DNA of 64,000 nt, taken from Prosthecobacter debontii (GTDB lineage: Bacteria > Verrucomicrobiota > Verrucomicrobiia > Verrucomicrobiales > Akkermansiaceae). How positions within the stretch are numbered: the stretch's first letter is position 1; each line of letters begins with the position of its first letter. Both the position numbers and the translations under genes were made by a program. Where the stretch lies: positions 45,839 through 109,838 of the forward strand of contig CAMBTP010000003.1 in assembly GCA_945870855.1 (NCBI GenBank). The letters are read 5' to 3'. Positions 34,163 to 43,597 of the stretch are shown here, in pieces. The notes beneath the pieces were generated by a model. It had not been told where the DNA came from, did no database searches, and was given only the letters and a program-made list of their open reading frames with translations.

Positions 34163-36526
34163 ATGTCAGACCAAATACAAGATTTCACTACGCTTTCGGG
34201 ATCCGAAGTCGTCATCGAAGCGTTCGGCATCCCGGGCACACTCGGGCGCTGGGCCGCGCCCTTGGCAAACCCACCCTCTGTCCACATGGCGTCCGAGGCG
34301 TTCTGGATCCCGAATCCTCCGCGCAACAAGGACGTCCACGCCGGCTTTGTCGCGGACTTGCAGTTGGTCCGGGACGGCGAGGTGTGCCTGCGTGTGATCG
34401 CCCCTGCTGCCTACCGCCTCATGATCGATGACCAGGAGTTGGCGTGGGGCCCGCTGCGTTTTGCCCCCTCTATGCCCGAATACCAGGAGTGCCGGGTCAC
34501 GCTTTCCGCAGGATCGCACCGCGCCAGCCTTCACGTCATTCACGAGGGGCTGACCACGCGCTTGGCGGCGCAGATGCCGGGGTTCGTCTGGGTCGATATC
34601 GCGGGCGACCTCGAGATGCGACCCGTTTGGTACGGAAGGCATCTTCACGAATATCTCGCCACCGGGTTGCGCGTCAGCCCTCTGCAGGGATGGATGGAGT
34701 GGACCCAAAGCCCGAGCGCCGCGACATGGCGGAAGGAGAACCCATCGCGGGATCCGGGATGGCTCGAGGTCGTGCCCGTGCCGGAGTTGGAGAAAATTCT
34801 CGGCGCGGCCACGGCCTCGCCCGTGCAACTCCCGGTCTGGCCGTCGCTTGTGCCCGAGGCAATGGAGCGCGGCATCTACCGCGACACGTTTTTTTGCTAC
34901 CGTTTCGATGATCCGGCGATGGCCTTCATGATCGCGGATCCTGCGCCGGATCCTGCTACGGGGCCCGACGGTACCTGGCAACGCTTTGACTTGGGTAGGA
35001 TTCGCATCGGCACACTTGAATTCGATATCGAGTCTGATCGCGACGGTGAAGTCACCATTGCCTACGCGGAACGTTTAGGGCCCGATGGCCGACCTGCTCC
35101 AATTGTCGCGGGCTCGACCGGTCCCACGCATTTCTTGCAGAAATTCTCTTTCGGCGCCGGAATCACACTGATCCGCCCGCTGCAAAGCCTTGGTTCCCGA
35201 TACCTTGAAGTGCGCCTCGCCACCACCGGCCAAGCTAAGCTTCGCAACCTGCGTTTCCGCGAACGCGATGCCTTGGGCGAACCGGGAGGCCGACTGATGT
35301 TGCAGGACGAGCATCTCGAACGCATCTGGCAGGTCGGACTCGATACCATGCGATCATCCACCGAGGATTCCGTTGTCGATCCCGTCCGCGAACGCGGCGA
35401 ATGGTGCGGGGATGTGGTCACCGGATGCTCCGAGTTGCTGGCCACCGGTTGGAAAGACCTTTCACCAGCCCGCCGGGCACTGATCCACTGCGCCGCCTCT
35501 GCCCGCGAAGATGGCATGGTCTCGGGCTGTGGTCCGGGAGAGTTGATCTATTTGGGTACCTATGCAGCCCAATGGGTGAACGGCTGCATGCGCTACGCCG
35601 AACTGGAGGGAAGCCTCGATTTGCTAAAGGAACTTGAGGAGCCCGCCCGCCGCAATGTGCAGGCCATTCTGGGCTGCATTGAAGATGATGGCCACCACCA
35701 CCTGCCTTGGTGTTTCTTGGATTGGGGATACAAAAAGCCCGTGAAAGGCCAAATCGAACCCGCCGTACTCGCGCATGTGGTGGCCGCCGTGGACAGCTGG
35801 GATCGCTGGCAAAAATGCCTCGGGCGCACCGGAGCCGAACCTGCTTGGAAAGACAAGGCCGATCAACTGCGGAACTTAATCCGAGCCTCCGTGGAGGCCG
35901 ACCCTCACGCTTACCACGCCGCAGTGCTCGGAGAAAGGATCGGAGCGGTGGATCTCAATGTGGCCGTGGCCGCGACCCTGCGACAACTGCGTTCGTCTTT
36001 CCCGTTCGACCGTAGAGCCCAACGACTGCGCGACCCAACCCAGGCCTCATCAGCCATCGCCACCCCCTACTTCACCAACTACTCGATCGATCTCCTGCTA
36101 CAAGCAGGCATGGTGGATGAGGCGATGGAAATCTGGCGTAAATCCTGGGGCTGGATGTTGGAGATTGGTGCCCAAACCTGGTTCGAAGTTTTCGACGAGC
36201 GCTGGAGTCAATGCCATTACTGGGCGGGTTCTCCCACGTGGCAGATGACCCGTCGCATCCTAGGTGCGGACTGCACATTGCACGATGGCGAGCCTGTCAT
36301 CCGCATCGCCGTCTATCCGGGCAGGCTGGAACAGGCTGCGGGTCGGCTCGCATTTCCCGGCGCCGACTGGGCCGACATTACTTGGAAACGCAAAGGCGAA
36401 GGCATCGACTACCAAGTGGTGTGTCCCGCACCGTGGACGCTGCTCCGGCGGGGCAGAGCCGTCCCGTGCGCGGCAGGAGCCACGGAATTCCGCCTATCCC
36501 ATGCCAAAGCCGCATTCGTGCCATAG
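34163..36526 (+). CDS. GH78-like alpha-L-rhamnosidase
   Basis: A 787-residue glycoside hydrolase. The N-terminal half is beta-sandwich; an (alpha/alpha)6-barrel starts near residue 380. The GH78 acid motif appears as DSVVDPVRERGEWCGDV, where Glu residues would supply the catalytic acid. Further barrel signatures are TPYFTNYSIDLLLQAGMVDE and TWFEVFDERWSQCHYWAGSP. No signal peptide is seen, so it is likely cytoplasmic and acts on imported oligosaccharide. It is divergently transcribed from the symporter. Confidence 0.83.
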   Translation: MSDQIQDFTTLSGSEVVIEAFGIPGTLGRWAAPLANPPSVHMASEAFWIPNPPRNKDVHAGFVADLQLVRDGEVCLRVIAPAAYRLMIDDQELAWGPLRFAPSMPEYQECRVTLSAGSHRASLHVIHEGLTTRLAAQMPGFVWVDIAGDLEMRPVWYGRHLHEYLATGLRVSPLQGWMEWTQSPSAATWRKENPSRDPGWLEVVPVPELEKILGAATASPVQLPVWPSLVPEAMERGIYRDTFFCYRFDDPAMAFMIADPAPDPATGPDGTWQRFDLGRIRIGTLEFDIESDRDGEVTIAYAERLGPDGRPAPIVAGSTGPTHFLQKFSFGAGITLIRPLQSLGSRYLEVRLATTGQAKLRNLRFRERDALGEPGGRLMLQDEHLERIWQVGLDTMRSSTEDSVVDPVRERGEWCGDVVTGCSELLATGWKDLSPARRALIHCAASAREDGMVSGCGPGELIYLGTYAAQWVNGCMRYAELEGSLDLLKELEEPARRNVQAILGCIEDDGHHHLPWCFLDWGYKKPVKGQIEPAVLAHVVAAVDSWDRWQKCLGRTGAEPAWKDKADQLRNLIRASVEADPHAYHAAVLGERIGAVDLNVAVAATLRQLRSSFPFDRRAQRLRDPTQASSAIATPYFTNYSIDLLLQAGMVDEAMEIWRKSWGWMLEIGAQTWFEVFDERWSQCHYWAGSPTWQMTRRILGADCTLHDGEPVIRIAVYPGRLEQAAGRLAFPGADWADITWKRKGEGIDYQVVCPAPWTLLRRGRAVPCAAGATEFRLSHAKAAFVP

Positions 36527-36787
36527 GGCATCTGTTAGGACGGCAAGCGCTTGCGCTTCACCTAACAACCGCCTGATCCATCGATATCAGTTGACTATGA
36601 CGGAGATCTTTTTTCTGGGAATGGCGGAGCGTAGCGGAGGAAAACGAGAATATTCCACAGCGGTGCATGTGGCTCGGGTCGGTCACGAGAATGGTGCCTC
36701 CGTGAGGTGAATGCTCCCGAAATTCCACATAAAATTGCGCGGAAGAACCGTTGTTGTTTCCCCCGCTCAAAGCGGGTTTGTTCACAG

Positions 36788-38677
36788 TTAATTGGTGATA
36801 TAACGGAACCGGAACCGGCCGCTTGGCGCAGTGTCGCCATCAGTATAAAGCACCGTCAAGTCGTCCGGCAATTTGATGTTGTCGAGCCACTTGAAGTCGA
36901 AGGTCAGCGGATCAGCCGTCAGTTGATCAATGCGGGGTTCCGACATTTTAAATATTGCCGCGCGCGGCACGGCCATCTGCATCTGGTTGCCTTCGACGCG
37001 GAACTTGACGTCCGCCGCACGCAGCCAATTCCAGCCGCCGTTGTTTTTCTCGAGCAGCGCGCTGCCCTTATCCGGCGAGAGGCGGTTGATGATAAAGTCA
37101 TAGCCGTTCCAAGTGTGATTGGCCGAGTTGCCGGTGCGGATGAGTAATGTCATCCAGTTCGGGTCGGTATGCGGCGTGATCGGTTTTTCCGTCCGCACAT
37201 AGAAGTAGACGTTGTTGTGGTCGTGGCACACCTTCATACACAGCAGGCTGTTGCGACCTGTTTTGTTAGTATAGCGAGGGGCTTCCTGGCCGCGCCAGAT
37301 CGAGCCGTTGCCCTCGAAATCCGGTGAGGGAATGGTGACGCGCGTCTTCGGCGCTGCCCCGAAGCCTTCGAAGTCGCGTGGGATCGTGTTGCCCACATGA
37401 CCGTTGTATTCCGGAGCCACATCTTTCCACTGGTCGAAGGATCCATCGATGTCGATCACCTGCTTCTCGCCGCCCGGCGTGAAGGAGCTGGCCACCGGGA
37501 TCTCCGGCACGCCTTTGTGGCGTCGTATGTTGGCGATGGCTTGATAATAAAAGTTGTCGCCGAAGCCGCCTTTCATCGGCTCGATGTCGCGGCTGAATTC
37601 TTCGTTAAATCCGTCGCACTGAACGAATGTACTATGCATGGAATGGGTGAGTCCCGCGATCCATTCGTTCCATGCGGTGATCATGACAAATTTCGGATCC
37701 ACCTTCAGAGCGTAATCCCACTGCTCCTGGAAATTGAGTCCGCGTTGGATGGCGTCGATCGATGGATCCTGTTTGCCTTCGCTGAAACCGCGGCCGCGTG
37801 CATTGCCCGTGTGCATCAACTCCGTCGCGCCGGTCTGCCAATGCATATTCTGTGCGGGTGAAACATTGATTTGCTCGGCCACATTGGGATCGCTGGTAAA
37901 GCTATAGGCTTGCGGGTGGACTCCCAGCCAGTGCCACGCGTTGGGAGTATTCGGATAGGGCGGCGTGCCGGGCCAAAAGGTGGTGCGCAGGGTGAAAAAC
38001 TCACGAACCGCGGGCCGGGCGTCATTTGGGTTGCATAGCATGAGGGGCTTGCCGTCCCAATGGAACCAAAGATCGTCGAATTTTCCGGGCCGATAGAATT
38101 TTCCCAGCAACTGATCCGCCATGTTGACCATGTCCGTGTTGAGCATGAAAATGATTTGCGGAGTGCGACTGCCTTCCTTGCGGATCTGCAGGATCACGGG
38201 AAGGAACTCGTTGAGCATTTCCTCGTAAATGGTGCCGTTGGTCGCATCCAAAACGAGTACGTCGACGCCCGCATCGGCAAGCATGTGTATATGCCGGCGA
38301 ATGACCCACGGATCCTTCTGGTTGTAGTAACCGAAGAGCGGCTCGCCCCAATGGGCCATGTGCCATGATTTTGGACCGCTGTGACGAAAACTCGGAGCCG
38401 TGCGCATGTCGGGCTGCTCGGCGAGGATCTTGGTGATGTCGTAGGGACCGTAACTGTAATCTTCACCGGTCCATGTGAGGTAAAAAATCCCCATGAACCG
38501 GTCCTTCTTCGGAGGGCCGACTTCGGCGGCCAACGGCAGCTCGCGACCCAGAGCATCGGTCGCCGGCCAAGGGACGCCGGGATTGATACCCTCGCCACGT
38601 AACGGTTGCGCGATGATGGCCGCCATTGCGATAGCGACGCGAAAAAGGGATGCGGCTGGCATTGTAATAGGAAGCAT
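36788..38677 (-). CDS. Secreted GH71/GH99-like glycosidase with C-terminal beta domain
   Basis: A 629-residue exported protein. After the signal peptide (SLFRVAIAMAAIIAQPLRG) comes a TIM-barrel-like region with IFYLTWTGEDYSYGPYDITK, DAGVDVLVLDATNGTIYEEM, and ITAWNEWIAG, patterns shared with GH99-like and GH71-like enzymes. The last 200 residues (VIDIDGSFDQWKDVAPEYNG, then NVYFYVRTEKPITPH) resemble a family 9 carbohydrate-binding or DOMON-type module. It is the last gene of a minus-strand run with the WbsX-like protein, pseudopilin and beta-strand repeat protein. Substrate is unknown. Confidence 0.75.
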   Translation of the reverse strand: MLPITMPAASLFRVAIAMAAIIAQPLRGEGINPGVPWPATDALGRELPLAAEVGPPKKDRFMGIFYLTWTGEDYSYGPYDITKILAEQPDMRTAPSFRHSGPKSWHMAHWGEPLFGYYNQKDPWVIRRHIHMLADAGVDVLVLDATNGTIYEEMLNEFLPVILQIRKEGSRTPQIIFMLNTDMVNMADQLLGKFYRPGKFDDLWFHWDGKPLMLCNPNDARPAVREFFTLRTTFWPGTPPYPNTPNAWHWLGVHPQAYSFTSDPNVAEQINVSPAQNMHWQTGATELMHTGNARGRGFSEGKQDPSIDAIQRGLNFQEQWDYALKVDPKFVMITAWNEWIAGLTHSMHSTFVQCDGFNEEFSRDIEPMKGGFGDNFYYQAIANIRRHKGVPEIPVASSFTPGGEKQVIDIDGSFDQWKDVAPEYNGHVGNTIPRDFEGFGAAPKTRVTIPSPDFEGNGSIWRGQEAPRYTNKTGRNSLLCMKVCHDHNNVYFYVRTEKPITPHTDPNWMTLLIRTGNSANHTWNGYDFIINRLSPDKGSALLEKNNGGWNWLRAADVKFRVEGNQMQMAVPRAAIFKMSEPRIDQLTADPLTFDFKWLDNIKLPDDLTVLYTDGDTAPSGRFRFRYITN

Positions 38678-38712
38678 AATTTGAGAGCATAATCGCCTGC
38701 GGCGTAAATGCC

Positions 38713-39915
38713 TCAGGCGATTGCGGGCTGGTGTGCGGGCCGGGACTTGACCGGACCAAACACCCTCCCAACAGCCTCAAGATAGGCCATACCATTGACC
38801 ATGTCAGGCTCTATATAGCTGCCTTCGGTCCATTCGTTCCACGCGTTGATGCTCAGGAGGTTCGGCCCCGGACGCTGGCTCAAGCGGTCGCGAAAAATCT
38901 CCAAGGTCTTTCGGAATGCTTCGGGGGTATTGCCGCCGATCAGATTGGAGAAGGTCGATTCCGGCAGTGACTCCCAAATGTCGGTCTGAACGGTGCGCGG
39001 GCAGTTGTCCCAGCCCATGGTGATATTCGGAAAGTAAGGCACAGCGTATTCTTCCTCCAACCGGCTCCATACTTGCAAGTATTTGGCCAGCACCTCCGCG
39101 TGCGGCGTGTAGGGGGATTTGTCCAGCTCCGCGTGGTGAATCCAGACGTAACTCGTGACGCTGTCGAAACCCAAGGCTGCGACCAGCTGCGGCATCTCTT
39201 CGATCACCACCTCGCCCGGAAGCACCGGCTTGCCCCAGACCACGGCGTTGAAATGCAGATCGGGAAAACCGGCCGTGCGAACCCGTTCGCGAAACCCTTC
39301 GATTGCCTCGCGCGTGGCTTTCACTGAGCCGTGGATGGCGACAAATTTCGACAGATCGTAAACCGAGAAGTAGGGACATCCGTCAACGGTGAGATAGGAA
39401 GGATGGGAAAAATAGCGGTCGATGATCAGATCGGTGATGGAAAGAAACATTTTTGGCGAGACCAGCCCGGGATAAAGCAGCTCCTTGCCAAAGCAGCGCC
39501 CCATCGGATGGATGTTGATCCAGTCGTGATTAGCCCACATCAGGGAGAACTCCATCCGGTCCACATTCCGCGCCTTGAGGAAACCCTCCTCAAGGCAGCG
39601 CTCAAGAAACGGGCCGTCTTCGTAGTGATACCAATCGAAGATGAAATGGTCGATGCCGTGGTCCACCGCCGCGTCGATCTTCTTCTCCATCACCTGCGGA
39701 TCGGATTCATCCTCATGGCCCCACACTGGCACCTTCGGCTGTTGGTGACCCGGGAAGCGCGGGATGGCGTGCCTGACCAACTGCCACTCGGTCCAACCGG
39801 GTCCGTGGATCTTCTCGTTGCGAGGATCAATGTGATAATTTGGAAAGTAATAGCAACCGACACGGATGCGGTTGTTTGAAGAGGTATTCATTAGTTTGTT
39901 TATGAATTGGGGCAT
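38713..39915 (-). CDS. WbsX/GH99-like glycan-active protein
   Basis: A 400-residue cytoplasmic protein with the WbsX-like pattern RVGCYYFPNYHIDPRNEK, GWTEWQLVRHA, DHFIFDWYHYEDGPFLERCL and FSLMWANHDW, ending with INAWNEWTEGSYIEPD. WbsX-type domains have a GH99-like barrel and occur in both glycan assembly and breakdown. The start at 39915 overlaps the pseudopilin stop (TGATG), so the two are coupled; a later ATG at 39891 is also possible. The secreted GH99-like gene follows after 35 bp. Confidence 0.82.
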   Translation of the reverse strand: MPQFINKLMNTSSNNRIRVGCYYFPNYHIDPRNEKIHGPGWTEWQLVRHAIPRFPGHQQPKVPVWGHEDESDPQVMEKKIDAAVDHGIDHFIFDWYHYEDGPFLERCLEEGFLKARNVDRMEFSLMWANHDWINIHPMGRCFGKELLYPGLVSPKMFLSITDLIIDRYFSHPSYLTVDGCPYFSVYDLSKFVAIHGSVKATREAIEGFRERVRTAGFPDLHFNAVVWGKPVLPGEVVIEEMPQLVAALGFDSVTSYVWIHHAELDKSPYTPHAEVLAKYLQVWSRLEEEYAVPYFPNITMGWDNCPRTVQTDIWESLPESTFSNLIGGNTPEAFRKTLEIFRDRLSQRPGPNLLSINAWNEWTEGSYIEPDMVNGMAYLEAVGRVFGPVKSRPAHQPAIA

Positions 39916-40667
39916 CAAAGATCGGGCGTGAAGTAACGGCTTCGCTGCTTCTGATCCATGTTCTTCACATTAAGCTTTTCCACATGCCCGTCCGCGAAGA
40001 GCGAAGCAGCACCGCCAGCATTGCGCGGTTGAGGTCCACTTTTGGGATCATAACCTTTTTTCGCAAAAGCTTCTCCGTCGAAAGCCCAGCTGCCGGAGTA
40101 GTTAGAGTCTGCCACACTGCAGCAGATGACCTTCCTAGCAGGATCGGAGATGCTTGTCATTGGCACCCCTTGCTTGCTACCAAACCGCGACAGGCACGCA
40201 TCCGCATCCGGTAGGATGGCCGCGTTGACCCCAAAAGCTCCCATTGGGTGCTGCGGCAACGGGTTTCCATCGAGGCAGGGATCGTAAAAGTAATCCGGCA
40301 AGGGACGCGTTGAGGATCGGGGCGGTTTGCCATATTCGTATCCGGCGTATTCAGCCAAAGTTCGTTGGAAAAACACCAGTCCGGGTGGATTACCAAAAAA
40401 GCTCCCCCAATCGATGTAACAAGGGATCCGGTTGTTGTTCTCTGAGGCATAGGAGGCCGCCATCACGCCTATCTGCCTGAGATTTGACACCGCCCTGACC
40501 GACTTTGCTGAACGGATGGCCCTCTGTGTGGCGACGAAGGCAAGAGTGACCAAAACAGCGACTATAGTAATCACCACCAACATCTCGACGAGGGTGAACC
40601 CGCGTTTTACTGGAGATGCTTTCATACTGGGTGACATTTGTTGGGTTCGCGGTTTTCGATTGATCAT
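39915..40667 (-). CDS. Type II-style pseudopilin in carbohydrate locus
   Basis: About 250 residues. A leader of about 20 residues precedes KRGFTLVEMLVVITIVAVL, the prepilin cleavage site and helix. Near the end stands GGAASLFADGHVEKLNV, the DG motif of this pseudopilin branch. Several in-frame ATG codons (40679, 40667, 40637, 40625) could start the protein, none with a good ribosome-binding site. It follows the beta-strand repeat protein and overlaps the WbsX-like gene, which suggests secretion of surface enzymes by a type II-like system. Confidence 0.85.
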   Translation of the reverse strand: MINRKPRTQQMSPSMKASPVKRGFTLVEMLVVITIVAVLVTLAFVATQRAIRSAKSVRAVSNLRQIGVMAASYASENNNRIPCYIDWGSFFGNPPGLVFFQRTLAEYAGYEYGKPPRSSTRPLPDYFYDPCLDGNPLPQHPMGAFGVNAAILPDADACLSRFGSKQGVPMTSISDPARKVICCSVADSNYSGSWAFDGEAFAKKGYDPKSGPQPRNAGGAASLFADGHVEKLNVKNMDQKQRSRYFTPDL

Positions 40668-40724
40668 TGTTAACTGCATGGCAGCACGGCAAAGTGTTTA
40701 CTGCGCTGCTGAAATGGAGATCAG

Positions 40725-43244
40725 TTATTGTGCGGCGACGCGAACGAAGAGTTTTGTGTCGCCGAGTGGCTTAGCTCCGCTAAGGGTAACGACTACAGTT
40801 TCATTGCCATTCCCATCGATAGTTCCCGCGACTTGGCCGGCGGCATCCTCAGTCCAACTTCCCGCTGCGAGTGTCGTGGATTTAAGGATTTTATAAGTCA
40901 GCCCAGTGGCGGCGCGACGCTGGTAGGTGAAGGTCCCGGTGGTCTTGTCGAGTTGGATTAGAATCGGATTGACCGAGGAGCCGCTGATCGGAATGAGGCC
41001 GAAGGCAAATTCCTGCTGGTTGACTAGGCCGTCATTGTCATTGTCACCGGCTGGATTTGAGACGTTATCTGCGGGAGCATAAAGTGCCGCCCAAGTCTCG
41101 TATGGGGTGGAACTTGCAACGAGTTTCAATTCGGTGGCCGTGACCTGCAAGGTATAACCGGGAATCGCCGGATCGAGCACGGGAGTGCCGGTGACGCTGG
41201 TCGCGGTCATCAGGGTGGCCGCGACAGGGGTTCCGGTGACGGACACCTTGGCGGTTGCGCCGCTGAAAGTGAGCGTGCTCGAGGAAGTGGTGGGAGAACC
41301 CAAGGTAAAGCCAAGGGCTGCACCACTGCTCACGGTGATGGGGGAGGCTTGGCTGCCGCCGCCGAGCGCGAGCGTGCCGAGATTGACCGCTGTCGCGCCG
41401 GTGTAGGTATTGGGGCCGGTCAACTCCAGCGTTCCCGCCCCCTCCTTGATCAAACCCGTGCCGCCCGAAATAACACCGCTAAAGATGTCGGTGCCGGAGG
41501 CCTTGTTCACCGTCAGCGTTCCGCCGATGCCATACAGACTGCCCGCACCGGTCAGGCCGCCGATCGTGCGGTTGATGTTGTCGGCCGCGTAAAAGCTGGT
41601 CAGGTTGAACGTCGCCCCGGAGGCAATCGAGACGGCACTGTTGGTCGAGATCCCGCCACTGCCGCAGATATTCAATTGGCCGCTGGTGACCGTGGTGGCC
41701 CCAGAGTAAGTAGCCTGTGTCCATAGGCGGGCATCAGGCGACGAGACCGTCAACCCGCCCGAACCAGCCAGCACCACCGCGGCCGCCGCGGAGCTTCCCG
41801 TGAGCACAAATCCACCCTCGTTGTTGGTCAGCGTCGAACCGTTGTCACTCCCCAGTTCTCCCCCGTTCACCGTCACCGTGCCCGTCAGGGTCATGTTCGC
41901 ATTTACATTCAGCTTTCCGCCATTGACCGTCGTTTCGCCGCTGTAGCTGTTGGAGCCGGAAACGGTGAGGGTTCCCGCGCCGCTCTTGATTAGACTGCCG
42001 CTGCCGCTGATTGCTCCCGACAAGGTCTGGTTAGCCGAGGTGGCGATTTGCAGAACCGAGGAAGCGCTACTCAGAGAAATTGTACCGTTATAGCTACCAG
42101 CGTTAAATCTCCCTGCCCCGCCCAGTTCCAGCACCCCATTGTTGACGGTCAGCGCGCTAGGAAAGGTGGTATTGTTGTCCGCATGGGTAAGACTCAGGGT
42201 CCCAGCACCATCCTTGATGAAGGTCCCCACATTTTGAATGATACCTCCGTAAGTGTCGGTGCCCGAAACCTTGTTCACCGTGAATGTTCCAGCGGCGTCT
42301 CCGTAATACAATCCCGTACTCGCACCGGTCAAGCCGCCGACCGTGTGATTCTTGTTGTTTGCGAGCAAGACCCCCGAAAGTTCCAGCGCCGTGGTGGTGG
42401 GAAGAGATCCCTCATACAACAAGGCCAAATCACCGCCGGCAGCGATCACCGTCGCACCGGTGTAGGTATTAGCCGAATAAAGGTAGCTCCGAGCCCCCTC
42501 GACCGTCAGCCCGCCCGAGCCACCCATGCGGGTATTTATAGCCCCACCATTTTTAAGCAGAAAGCCGTCGCCGTTGTTGATCAAATCTGGCGTACCGCCT
42601 TGAGTGGTTAGGGTTCCACCATTCACAGTTACCAATCCGGTGCGCGACGCCGTGGTCCAGTCCACACTTAAAGTGCCACCAGAATTAATAGTGATTGCCC
42701 CTGCCCCGTCACCCAAGGAAGTAGCCCGAATTGAGGTCAATTGGCCACCATTGATCGTGATGGGGCCACTGAAGGTGTTTGACCACCATCCATCGCCCGG
42801 CTCGAGAATCACCGTGCCACCACCGGTCTTGATCAGGCCGTTCGTACCAGCCAGAACGGTTTTAATAGTGCTGGTCGTTCCTGTGGCGGCATTGATCGTC
42901 GCGTTCGCCCCGGCCAACGTAACGACGGCTTCCGGAGGACTGGTGAATAGGAGAGTGGTATTGGCGTTGAAGGTGATGTTGTTGACGTATATGTTGGAGC
43001 CGCCAGAAACGGTCGCGTTAGCCCCACTACTAAAGATCGCGGTGTTTCCAGAACCATTGGTGCTGTCCCAAGGTGTTCCAGACAAGCCGGACCAGTTGAC
43101 GGCGGAGGTGTCCCAAGTCGCGCCGCTGGCGCCGGTCCAGGTGCCGGTGAGAGCCTGGGCCGATTGCCATGTAAGAAATGCGGCAAACGTGGCCAGGCAA
43201 ATTAAATTGGATGATCTTGGAATGGAAGAGTTGTATGGATTCAT
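40725..43244 (-). CDS. Autotransporter-associated beta-strand repeat surface protein
   Basis: An 839-residue exported protein with a signal peptide (NLICLATFAAFLTWQSAQA). It contains several beta-helix repeats of the form LIKTGGGTVILEPGDG, LIKSGAGTLTVSGSNSYSGE and LIKEGAGTLELTGPNTYTGA, the autotransporter-associated repeat. The C-terminal 130 residues have a DNDNDGLVNQQEFAFGL calcium-type motif and a beta module found on many verrucomicrobial secreted proteins; there is no autotransporter barrel. First gene of the minus-strand run. It could be an adhesin or glycan-binding scaffold. Confidence 0.85.
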   Translation of the reverse strand: MNPYNSSIPRSSNLICLATFAAFLTWQSAQALTGTWTGASGATWDTSAVNWSGLSGTPWDSTNGSGNTAIFSSGANATVSGGSNIYVNNITFNANTTLLFTSPPEAVVTLAGANATINAATGTTSTIKTVLAGTNGLIKTGGGTVILEPGDGWWSNTFSGPITINGGQLTSIRATSLGDGAGAITINSGGTLSVDWTTASRTGLVTVNGGTLTTQGGTPDLINNGDGFLLKNGGAINTRMGGSGGLTVEGARSYLYSANTYTGATVIAAGGDLALLYEGSLPTTTALELSGVLLANNKNHTVGGLTGASTGLYYGDAAGTFTVNKVSGTDTYGGIIQNVGTFIKDGAGTLSLTHADNNTTFPSALTVNNGVLELGGAGRFNAGSYNGTISLSSASSVLQIATSANQTLSGAISGSGSLIKSGAGTLTVSGSNSYSGETTVNGGKLNVNANMTLTGTVTVNGGELGSDNGSTLTNNEGGFVLTGSSAAAAVVLAGSGGLTVSSPDARLWTQATYSGATTVTSGQLNICGSGGISTNSAVSIASGATFNLTSFYAADNINRTIGGLTGAGSLYGIGGTLTVNKASGTDIFSGVISGGTGLIKEGAGTLELTGPNTYTGATAVNLGTLALGGGSQASPITVSSGAALGFTLGSPTTSSSTLTFSGATAKVSVTGTPVAATLMTATSVTGTPVLDPAIPGYTLQVTATELKLVASSTPYETWAALYAPADNVSNPAGDNDNDGLVNQQEFAFGLIPISGSSVNPILIQLDKTTGTFTYQRRAATGLTYKILKSTTLAAGSWTEDAAGQVAGTIDGNGNETVVVTLSGAKPLGDTKLFVRVAAQ

Positions 43245-43597
43245 TGGTTTTTGGAGCTTGATGACACTATGAAACTAGCTGTGTTCCGGTGCTGATACCT
43301 TGATAACAGTGCCGTAAACCCTTGCGGCAATGCCAAGCGCCGGACGGTCCGACGGCTTGATATCCGCCGGGTTCTCCAACCCTTTTCCGGCGTAGCTAGT
43401 AGACTGGCGGCAGCAGCCTTCAGTGGCCGGCTTCCGCGTCTCAGCCGTGTGGTTACCGGGGATTCAATTAGGCCTGTTGCCCAGCCGACCTGCCTGATGG
43501 CTGGATGCCCTTTACGATTCCAAAAGTGGAACCTGTAGTATCCCGCTCTTGCGCGCGGCCGCAAATTAGACACGAGGCCCTCAAGCCAATGCCGGAG
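43245..43597. other. Intergenic region between AraC regulator and surface protein
   Basis: A 353-bp gap upstream of the beta-strand repeat gene and downstream of the AraC regulator. It should contain the promoter and regulator sites for the 43244-36788 run. I see no perfect palindrome and no protein-like frame in it. Confidence 0.4.
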